Source: Chrysophaeum taylorii (lineage: Eukaryota > Sar > Pelagophyceae > Pelagomonadales > Pelagomonadaceae). From it: 64,000 nucleotides of DNA. Below, piece by piece: positions 8,758 through 15,948 of this stretch. Location: contig JAQMWT010000057.1 in the NCBI GenBank assembly GCA_029834535.1, positions 1-64,000 on the forward strand, written 5' to 3'. The notes beneath the pieces were generated by a model, which saw only the letters and a program-made list of their open reading frames with translations, was not told the DNA's origin and did not search any database. The number at the start of each line of letters is the position of its first letter. Positions within the stretch are counted from its first letter, which is position 1. The translations under genes and the position numbers were made by a program.

Positions 8758-11175
8758 CTAGCGCGAGGAGCGCGGCTTCGCCTTACGAGCATCTCGTGAA
8801 CGAATCTTCTGGTAAACGCGGGTGATGATCGGTTCAGGAACTCGACCACTGCGTAAAGTAAACTTGGGTATCAACACATCAATCTCGTGTGGAGCGAAAT
8901 CCGTGACACAAGGAGTTGTGTTGGAGGAAATTCGGGACTTGTCGGTGAAACTTCGACCTTCAACGTCCTTGAACTCGGGCTTGAGCTTGCGGTGCGAAAG
9001 GTGAGAGGTCGGCTTGAAATAAGCGACATCATCGTTCGGACCCAAATCGGAATAGAAATGTAGAGCAACACGATCATTTTGGTAATCGTAAGGCTCGTAA
9101 ACTTCGGCAACATAAATCTTCTTGCGCCAATCAGAGCGCTTCCGGTCAGGAATCCGGAAAACAACAAACTTACCGTGCTGATAATCATCACGGAAGGTTT
9201 CTTCGGGTTTGCGGATGGTTTGATCAACGATCGGAGGTACCATCACCGGCGTGATCTGACTGACATGAACACGTCGTGTTTCGGGCGGAGAGTCGAGAGA
9301 CTCAATCCTATAGGTGACCGGGGAAAGGCGTTCCTTGATAATAAACGGCCCTCGCCATTCCGGTCGAAGTTTGTTCTGAAGGAAAGGAATGTAGAGCAAA
9401 ACGTGCGATCCTTCCTTGTATTCAACATCAACATGATCAGCATTGTAAGCCAATCGTTGTTTCTTCAAAGCTTTATCACGAGCCTCGCGGACGATCTTCG
9501 TATAATATTTCAATCGTTCACGAGTTTCGGCGACTGCATCAGAGCGAGTCTTCGGCAATAATCGTGTATCAAAATCCATGAGCGTGTAGTCAGTCGGTAG
9601 CATCGGCTGACGGTTCAGGCGCAGCATAAAGGGAGAAATCTGCGTGCCTGGAATAAACTTGCGGTTGTAGCAAAACGCAATATAATGAGCAAAGTCAGGC
9701 CAATCCGTGATGTTCCGGCCTTGAAGGCAAGCACGGAGGAAGGCCTTGATAAATCGGTTGACACGCTCAGCCGGGTTCGACTGGGCATGATAAGGAATCG
9801 TAGTTTGGTATCGTGTGTTGAAGAGATGGCAAAACTCGCGCATCAACTTGTTCACGAACTCTTTACCGTTGTCGGTACGAATCATCTGGGGCAAGTAGCC
9901 CTTGAGGAGGATGTTAATGACAAAAGACTCGAGGACAGACTCAGCAGTCTTATCGTTCAAAACATCCAGAATCAAGAAATGCGAGAACGGATCAAAAAAT
10001 ACTAGAAGATACGTCTCGGGACCAGCGCTGGGCAAGGGTCCAAATAAATCCATGCACAGAACAGCACCATCACCATCGTAGACGGGCTGCTGCAAGAGTC
10101 CAGCTCGTTTCGGCTCAGGCGTACGAGCTTTCTGGCAAACTAAGCATTCAGCAATGAAGACTCCAACTTCGTTCGACATGTGAGGCCACCAAAATCGTTC
10201 TTGGATAGCCTGGACGGTACTGTGACGTCCCATATGACCACCGTTAACCGGAGTGTCATGGTAGAGTCGAATAATGCGCTTGCGCAACGTAGCAGGTGCA
10301 ACAATCATCGGGTGCAAATCAGCAGAAATGCGGTAAAGAACGTCTTTAACGACTTCGAATCGTTCGTTCGCTCGGGAACGTCGCGGCGTCTGACCTTGGG
10401 CCATTCGGTAGCGAATATCCTCGCAAGTAGCATCAGATTCTTGCTCACGTGCGATCTCAGCGAGCGTCATATTATCGGGTATCTTATCGATATAATCTTT
10501 GTAAGCGGCTGCGTCCTTGAAGATCTGTGGCTCATCGCGCGCACGGTTCTTCCGACGTTGTCTCGTAGCGTGAGACGTAGCCAATTTCATCGGATCCTTT
10601 TCAGGGTCTTCGTCTTCGTCTTCCGGCAGTTCGGTCGTAATAAACGACATTATGAAGTGGCAGCCGGAGACGGGAGCTCCTCGGTCATAAACAGGTCGGG
10701 GAAGCCCTTGGAACACTAAATACGCGTGGTTCAAAGGTTCTCCAAACTCGTCAGTCTCGATGACATGATCTATCGGGTTGCGGGAGAGACAGTCAGGGAT
10801 ACTCATTCCCGGTGACTTTCCCGGCTTGTAACCAAGTTCAGGGTCAAAATTGGCGAGGCGCATCGCCCAACGAGCAAGCTGCCCAGACGAGTGCGTCGCC
10901 TTACGTAAAAACGTCAAATTTCGGTGATCGGTCTCCAAAACAGTACGGTGCCCTTCGATGTAGGCTCGAAAGTGCTCTAGAGAAAGTATAACTGCCAGCA
11001 GCTCTAGCCGACGGGGCTCATAATTCCGCATCTCCTTCGGCACAGCTCGGCTCCAGTATTCAATTACTCGTTCTTCTCGAGTCACTCTTCCGGTATCGTC
11101 CTTGACTTCGACAGTCTGGAAGAGATATGCTCCAAGTCCATCCTTGGAAGCATCTGATCGGATCTGAAAAGGCAG
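8758..11175 (-). CDS. Gypsy Pol, RNase H and integrase part
   Basis: Open frame ending at the stop at 8758. RNase H: SDASKDGLGAYLF, YWSRAVPKEM, ELLAVILSLEHF, LETDHRNLTFL. Integrase: HHCC finger (LYHDTPVNGGHMG, then CLVCQKA) and DDE residues in CMDLFGPLP, IRTDNGKEF and NPAERVNRF, all retained. A GPF module (RPEWRGPFII) follows. A distinctive extension with WRKKIYVAEVYEPYDYQNDRV and HLSHRKLKPEFKDVEG is conserved with the truncated copy and may be a chromatin- or protein-binding targeting module (inference). It joins the RT frame through a frame change at about 11180. Confidence 0.92.
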   Translation of the reverse strand: MPFQIRSDASKDGLGAYLFQTVEVKDDTGRVTREERVIEYWSRAVPKEMRNYEPRRLELLAVILSLEHFRAYIEGHRTVLETDHRNLTFLRKATHSSGQLARWAMRLANFDPELGYKPGKSPGMSIPDCLSRNPIDHVIETDEFGEPLNHAYLVFQGLPRPVYDRGAPVSGCHFIMSFITTELPEDEDEDPEKDPMKLATSHATRQRRKNRARDEPQIFKDAAAYKDYIDKIPDNMTLAEIAREQESDATCEDIRYRMAQGQTPRRSRANERFEVVKDVLYRISADLHPMIVAPATLRKRIIRLYHDTPVNGGHMGRHSTVQAIQERFWWPHMSNEVGVFIAECLVCQKARTPEPKRAGLLQQPVYDGDGAVLCMDLFGPLPSAGPETYLLVFFDPFSHFLILDVLNDKTAESVLESFVINILLKGYLPQMIRTDNGKEFVNKLMREFCHLFNTRYQTTIPYHAQSNPAERVNRFIKAFLRACLQGRNITDWPDFAHYIAFCYNRKFIPGTQISPFMLRLNRQPMLPTDYTLMDFDTRLLPKTRSDAVAETRERLKYYTKIVREARDKALKKQRLAYNADHVDVEYKEGSHVLLYIPFLQNKLRPEWRGPFIIKERLSPVTYRIESLDSPPETRRVHVSQITPVMVPPIVDQTIRKPEETFRDDYQHGKFVVFRIPDRKRSDWRKKIYVAEVYEPYDYQNDRVALHFYSDLGPNDDVAYFKPTSHLSHRKLKPEFKDVEGRSFTDKSRISSNTTPCVTDFAPHEIDVLIPKFTLRSGRVPEPIITRVYQKIRSRDARKAKPRSSR

Positions 11176-12479
11176 ATCATAATCAAAGCTTCAATAATCG
11201 TATCCCAAGCTTTCTGACACTCGGGCGTCCACTCGAACTTTACACCTTCGAGGCATAATCGTCTCAACGGTTCCACAATCTTCGAGTAGCCCTTCACATA
11301 TCGCCGGCAGTAATTACTCATGCCGATGAAAGAGTGTATCTGGGTCTTCGGGGAAGTATTCGGTAAAGTACCTGGAATCGGCATCTTCTGCAGTGCTTCC
11401 AGCGTCTTCGGATTCGGCTTCAAGCCTTCTGGGGTTGAAATGTGTCCCAGAAATTCTATATCATCCTTGAGAAGGTGGAACTTTGCGGTTCGACCGCTGT
11501 ACCCTATCTGTGCCAAATGACACATCACTTCGATCAAAACTTGTAAATGTCGATGAAGATCGTCGGATCCCATCATAATATCGTCAACAAACGCAACCAA
11601 GTCTTGATACATCCATTTCGAAAGGTCGCTCGCCATTTGCTTGCAGAAAAGAGCTCCGGCCGTCTTCACCCCTAGAGGTAATCGCAAGAAACTGTGAGCG
11701 CCAAGTGGGCTAACCATCGTGACAGCGTCCTGCGCTGCCGGATCCAGACGAAGGTTGTGGTATCCCCATCTAATATCAATGCATGTCCGCCATCGTCTCA
11801 TCGCGAGAAAGGCTAAAGCATAATCTTGTCGAATGTTTGGCCAACTGTCATTGACCAATTGATCGTTGAGCTGACGTAAGTCAACTGCAGCACGGAACGC
11901 GTTTGACGTTCCAATCTCAGCTCCTTTCTTCGGAAGCATCAACACAGGAAAGCCCCAAGGTGAGTTGGCCGGACGAATGACTCCATCCCGGCACCACTCG
12001 CTGATCTGCTTGCGGAGACAATCGAGTTTCGCAGGCGTCAATCGGTAGGGCGTCATCTTAATCGGTCGCGGATTCGCGTCTTTGAATCGTAGAGACACAG
12101 GAGGCGAGTCCACAGGTCTCATAATCGGGTCGAAAAAGGCCCAAGAATATTGCACACAGTGACGGAGCATCAGTTTCGCCTCGTCATCTAAGTGCGGATT
12201 GTCAGGAATTCCCAGCTCCTGCACAACCTTGTCAACTTCTTCCTTCGTAGGAATTTTAACTTTCATTGCTTCGTTGTCCTTGACATGCTCCGGAGTCTGC
12301 GGTAGCGGTGCACCCTCAGCATCGCGCGGCGCATCTTTCCATGGCACATCGAACTTTTTCTCGTATTTTCGTTTCACTTCCGGGTGGCTTTTGTTGATCC
12401 TCTCGCCTTTGACACGAACGCTCGGCTCGCTCTTAATCTTCGGTTCCCGATCTCGCTCAGGATCTGGCGGAACGTCCAA
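11082..12479 (-). CDS. Gypsy Pol, reverse transcriptase part
   Basis: The RT domain is recognised from FKDANPRPIKMTPYRLTPAK, GVIRPANSPWGFPVLMLPKK, the first catalytic Asp in CIDIRWGYHN, LPLGVKTAGALFCKQM, and FVDD in VAFVDDIMMGS carrying the two other catalytic Asp. FLGHISTPEGLKPNPKTLEALQKMPI is the connection to RNase H. The aspartates required for polymerase activity are present. The frame departs from the RNase H frame at about 11180; a single missing T in ATTATG would explain it. The upstream frame change near 12490 lies beside a run of eight G (plus strand). Confidence 0.93.
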   Translation of the reverse strand: MDVPPDPERDREPKIKSEPSVRVKGERINKSHPEVKRKYEKKFDVPWKDAPRDAEGAPLPQTPEHVKDNEAMKVKIPTKEEVDKVVQELGIPDNPHLDDEAKLMLRHCVQYSWAFFDPIMRPVDSPPVSLRFKDANPRPIKMTPYRLTPAKLDCLRKQISEWCRDGVIRPANSPWGFPVLMLPKKGAEIGTSNAFRAAVDLRQLNDQLVNDSWPNIRQDYALAFLAMRRWRTCIDIRWGYHNLRLDPAAQDAVTMVSPLGAHSFLRLPLGVKTAGALFCKQMASDLSKWMYQDLVAFVDDIMMGSDDLHRHLQVLIEVMCHLAQIGYSGRTAKFHLLKDDIEFLGHISTPEGLKPNPKTLEALQKMPIPGTLPNTSPKTQIHSFIGMSNYCRRYVKGYSKIVEPLRRLCLEGVKFEWTPECQKAWDTIIEALIMICLFRSDQMLPRMDLEHISSRLSKSRTIPEE

Positions 12480-12853
12480 ATTTGGTTGTCGGGGGGGGCA
12501 GCAGAAGAAGCATGAGACGTCCCCGGCTCATCTGTTGCAGGCGGAATCAACGGTACCTCTGGAGGTTCCCATTTGGTGCGATCTTGGAGATCATCAGTCG
12601 ACACCCATCTTACGACACGTGTGCGCGTGTTTAACAGCGGAACTTGTACGTGACGAAGGGTGGTTTCATCAATTTGCAAATAATAATCAAACGGTCGGTC
12701 TGCAGGACTCAACGCTGACGGCAAAGCTTCGCCGCTCAGGTGAAATTCCTTGGTCACAGAGTTGTGCAGATCGAGCACTAATAAGTCATCGTGTCTGGTG
12801 GCACGACGGACGCTAAGTGTTTCAACGAGGTCGTCCTGGAGAAGCCTGCCCAA
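12374..12853 (-). CDS. Pol linker between methyltransferase and reverse transcriptase
   Basis: A third frame covers the stretch between the methyltransferase end and the RT. It includes LVLDLHNSVTKEFHLSGEALPS and DRPFDYYLQIDETTLRHVQVPLLNTRTRVVRWVS. The useful part is probably about 12780-12490; the remainder overlaps neighbouring frames. I recognise no domain. It may be part of the gypsy-specific region upstream of RT. Confidence 0.5.
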   Translation of the reverse strand: MGRLLQDDLVETLSVRRATRHDDLLVLDLHNSVTKEFHLSGEALPSALSPADRPFDYYLQIDETTLRHVQVPLLNTRTRVVRWVSTDDLQDRTKWEPPEVPLIPPATDEPGTSHASSAAPPDNQIWTFRQILSEIGNRRLRASRAFVSKARGSTKATRK

Positions 12854-14631
12854 TCAAAATCGAGGGGCATCGTCAGCAACTCCGAAGTCATTTTCAGATT
12901 CAGAGATCTGTAATCGGAACGGTGCGGTCCTACGCGAAGCGGGACACGCGTAACGGTGTAAGCTGCGTCTGTCGCGGCTCGTGATGATCCTAAATTGTTC
13001 ATCTGAAGTAAATGTCGTTCGTCGGCGTAGCCAAGTGCTGCGGCGAACTCTTGCTGCATATTCTTGCAAGTCTTTGGAACTGCGCGCAAATGGAGCGGAT
13101 GGCTGGAAACCAACAATCGCACGCGACAGCTCATCAAACTGGGCGTTATGTCGTAAAAATTGACGACGTACACGTAAGGGTGCAAACGTGCAACGTAAGA
13201 AATAATCGAAGCCTCCTGCTCTATCAACCACATGAAGAAACCAGCCATCTTGCATAATTTCATCGTCCAGTGGGTAGCGGTGACTCCTTTCCCAACATCT
13301 CTGGAGGTCAAGTTGCACAGAGCGGAGTGTACGCAGGGTGGCGACGCGACACACATCGACGACGACCATTCCGCGTAGGGTAAATAAGATTCGATCAACC
13401 GTAAGGTTGTAACATAGCGACCACACAGTGTGTGCTGCACCACAGGAATATTCGGAAAGTTCTTGTGGTGGATCTGGTTGGCGGTGTCCGAAGCATCGAG
13501 TGCTAGCACGACTCGAAACGACGTCCCACACGTTTCGTTGGCTCGTTGGAGACCTAAAGTACTGCCTCCGGCTCCACTGAACAGCATCACCACCTTGCGA
13601 TAAGTGATTGGAAGCCATTGAACCTTTTCATATCGGCGGCGGATCTCCGCTTCGGTGATCTCGCGGCATTTCTTTTCATCTTCTTCCGACCTTCGAGCGA
13701 AATCGTCGCTGCCTTCAGGTCGTTTGAGGGTGGACTTGTCCGCCATAGCGGTCGTAGCGTCCTTCTGCACCGTGCTCAGCAGCATCGGCGGGGGAGATTC
13801 GTCGCATCGCGTCAAGTGACTAGCGACAGAAACGGTGAAAGAAAGGTTCCCCTTGTCGTATCCTTCTTCACATTCTTTCGTAAGTTCGTTGATCGTAGAG
13901 ACGTTCAACTCATCTTCGTACCTAACGATATCGCCAATCGCAAGGACTTCGCCTTGAGTGACGACCGTCGGCACTTCTTCCGTGGCAGTAACCGCCACCC
14001 GAGCAGCGGACCGGTCGCGCTCTTCGCAAGAAGAACACATTCCTTCGACAACTCCCAGCTGCTCGTTCTCAGCAAACGTAGCGACGAAAACCTGTCCCTT
14101 TTCCATAGGTTTCGACAAAATAACCGGCAGATTGTAAGTTCGACCGGGCTCGATTTGAAGCGTGCGCGCAGCATAAGCTACTACTTCTCGCGCGTCTTCT
14201 CCCGGAGCTGGGGAGAATTTGGTCGTAGCATGTCCCCGCGTAGCCAAGGCTACCGTACGTTCCGGCGGCGGGCTTCGGAGATCTTTAATCGTGCTCAAAC
14301 GAGCGTAAACTCGAGTCTTGACCAGGTCGAGACTCTGCCGAAAGGCATCGTGTTGATGATTGTAAATCGGTACGGTTATCGGATTTCGATCGTAAATAGA
14401 TCGAAAGGTCACGATTGGTGCATCGACTCGTTCATCCTTAACTTTAATCTTTTTGCGCCCGTAGACGACTTGGGTTCGACAAAAACAGATCCGATCATGG
14501 GGGAATGCACGATGGCTCCTAAAACTCGTATATCGCGCCCTCCCAACAGGAACAGATAATTCGTATCGGCTACAATAGCGACAATGGGGGCAGCGAAGTC
14601 GTCGGCGAAAGCGACCCGAAGGGCGATCCAA
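12778..14631 (-). CDS. C5-cytosine DNA methyltransferase within gypsy Pol, with upstream linker
   Basis: A continuous 617-codon frame. Its first part overlaps protease-region sequence, and the coherent reading starts near 14470. About residues 30-340 are a linker (GRTYNLPVILSKPMEKGQVFVATF, a glutamate-rich coil near EDEKKCREITEAEIRRRYEKV). About 345-617 are a DNA methyltransferase: motif I VVMLFSGAGGSTLGL (AdoMet binding, about 13555-13600); motif II VVLALDASDTANQIHHKNFP; motif IV MCVASPPCVHSA with the catalytic Cys of PPC (about 13333-13341); a probable motif VI IEQEAS; motif VIII MSCRVRLLV; a short target-recognition segment; motif IX-like MTSELLTMPLDFDW; and a possible motif X VVPPDT. This enzyme class adds methyl to cytosine C5 in DNA. 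Lying between protease and RT, it would be made as part of Pol. Motif VI differs from canonical ENV, but its Glu is kept. Confidence 0.88.
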   Translation of the reverse strand: MDRPSGRFRRRLRCPHCRYCSRYELSVPVGRARYTSFRSHRAFPHDRICFCRTQVVYGRKKIKVKDERVDAPIVTFRSIYDRNPITVPIYNHQHDAFRQSLDLVKTRVYARLSTIKDLRSPPPERTVALATRGHATTKFSPAPGEDAREVVAYAARTLQIEPGRTYNLPVILSKPMEKGQVFVATFAENEQLGVVEGMCSSCEERDRSAARVAVTATEEVPTVVTQGEVLAIGDIVRYEDELNVSTINELTKECEEGYDKGNLSFTVSVASHLTRCDESPPPMLLSTVQKDATTAMADKSTLKRPEGSDDFARRSEEDEKKCREITEAEIRRRYEKVQWLPITYRKVVMLFSGAGGSTLGLQRANETCGTSFRVVLALDASDTANQIHHKNFPNIPVVQHTLCGRYVTTLRLIESYLPYAEWSSSMCVASPPCVHSALCNLTSRDVGKGVTATHWTMKLCKMAGFFMWLIEQEASIISYVARLHPYVYVVNFYDITPSLMSCRVRLLVSSHPLHLRAVPKTCKNMQQEFAAALGYADERHLLQMNNLGSSRAATDAAYTVTRVPLRVGPHRSDYRSLNLKMTSELLTMPLDFDWAGFSRTTSLKHLASVVPPDTMTY

Positions 14632-15133
14632 CGATGGATCGTCGTCGTATTCAACCCTGATCCGTACAGCTTGCGCTTAATCGGAAGTTCGCCTTCATCG
14701 AAAATCAACTGATCTTTGGTCAACTTTTGACCATTTCTCGGCAAATATAAGAAACATCTGCCATTCCATCGACACCGATGGTCGTCGAGAATTTCGGTCC
14801 GTCACGATTCCTGTAGATGTGACAGGCTATAAACGTTAGAGTACCCGTATCTAAACAACTGAGGGTAATCAAATCATCTTCGATCGTCTTGCCGTCTCGC
14901 GGCGTCAACGAAGTGTGAGCACATCGGGCTCTGACTCGCTCATCTCCGGGGTTGGGCATCGATACCGCGGCTTGAGCTTTCGTATTATCTGTTGTTGGCG
15001 TCTTCGCCATAACGCTCGCGGCAGCCTCTTTATCTGGCGGCTTCCGCTCTTCCTCCAAGACAATCTCCGAGGGAATAAACGCTGGTAGGGGATCCTGGTC
15101 TTCGTAATCCTTGGAAGCAAACAACCCTCCCAT
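14409..15133 (-). CDS. Retropepsin-like region of Pol, split by a frame change
   Basis: Frame 15133-14720 ends with STTIGVDGMADVSYI, which sits where a retropepsin has its D-T/S-G-A active site followed by a hydrophobic residue. The next frame (14744-14409) gives LPRNGQKLT, then PIVAIVADTNYLFLLGGRDIRVLGAIVHS, resembling the second half of a retropepsin (hydrophobic LLG-D segment). The frame change at about 14747 lies in a T run. The expected DSGA/DTGA is replaced by DGMA, so activity is doubtful unless the element uses a variant site. Confidence 0.55.
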
Positions 15134-15867
15134 AAATCATTCATTTCGTCGTTCCAGAATGCATCTGTGAATTCATTCGTCGCCTGCTGATCCTCATCAG
15201 CATCGGCGATCGGTTCCGTGTCAGCTGCGGCTTTGAGTCTGCAGCTGCGCGGTTGTTCTGGTGGCTTCTTTAGCAAGAAATTCCGAGCTTTCGTCCACCA
15301 ATCCTGCAGGTTCCACGTCGGCTCGTCTTCGTCCCACTTGAGAACGCTGCTAATCTTCTTCATAAATCTATCCTTTTCTTCCGGCGGCGTATCCGTGACT
15401 CGATCCGTAGTAACCGAAACCGTTTCGGGGGGGTCCGCAGGAAAAGATGGCGTCGTCCCCGACGTCAACTCTATCGTAAAATCGTCGTCTGCATTACTCG
15501 CGCTGGTCATCGTCTCGTCAGTCGAATGCGCGCACGAGCTATCACTGCAGAAATCCATGTCTGGCTCACAGCCAGTTCGGTCGCCAGCGGTCGTCTCCGG
15601 AGGGTCCAAAGATAAGCCGATGGCATCGAGGGCTTCCTCATCAAAAATAAACGGTGGGTCGTCCGTGGACGACTCGTCAAATAACGTTATCGCGGACACT
15701 GGTTCACAAAGTGTAGCTTCTTCATCTTCCGAATCTGAATCGCCTTCCCAGTATCGTGGAGCTTCAAGTTCCTCGCTCGAATCTTCGAGCTCATCGCTCG
15801 ACATCTGCTCATAAATCTGTGCCAAGGACCGACGATTGGTCAGCACGTCGTTGGGTGGCTCGTCCAT
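14905..15867 (-). CDS. Acidic N-terminal region of Pol or extra ORF
   Basis: Starts at an ATG at 15867, 81 bases after the Gag stop and in the same frame as Gag. The coherent part runs to about 15120. It is very acidic and Ser/Thr-rich (SSDELEDSSEELEAPRYW, DFTIELTSGTT) with a short WNLQDWWTKARNFLL segment. Reading then moves to another frame at a GGG run near 15120 (WEG / GLFASKDYEDQDP). I recognise no domain. Lying between Gag and protease, it may be a spacer or the start of Pol reached by reinitiation or readthrough. Confidence 0.6.
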   Translation of the reverse strand: MDEPPNDVLTNRRSLAQIYEQMSSDELEDSSEELEAPRYWEGDSDSEDEEATLCEPVSAITLFDESSTDDPPFIFDEEALDAIGLSLDPPETTAGDRTGCEPDMDFCSDSSCAHSTDETMTSASNADDDFTIELTSGTTPSFPADPPETVSVTTDRVTDTPPEEKDRFMKKISSVLKWDEDEPTWNLQDWWTKARNFLLKKPPEQPRSCRLKAAADTEPIADADEDQQATNEFTDAFWNDEMNDLWEGCLLPRITKTRIPYQRLFPRRLSWRKSGSRQIKRLPRALWRRRQQQIIRKLKPRYRCPTPEMSESEPDVLTLR

Positions 15868-15948
15868 CGGTGGGCGAGCAAGATCTTCGAATGCGGCCGC
15901 GGCAAGGGCGTCGGCTGCGTAATCAGCGACAACGTAGACGTAAACGTC

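Noticed and set aside
12778-12815. VVPPDT as certain methyltransferase motif X
   Set aside because: It fits in position, but a second frame overlaps here and the frame change cannot be placed exactly, so it is only a possibility.
12854-13618. An alternative 254-codon minus-strand frame over the methyltransferase
   Set aside because: No motif is visible in it; the overlapping frame carries the ordered methyltransferase motifs.
8758-15867. Programmed frameshifting or introns as the reason for the six Pol frame changes
   Set aside because: Six shifts of the same sign are too many for known programmed frameshifting, and no GT-AG pair fits at these points; host genes show the same lesion.
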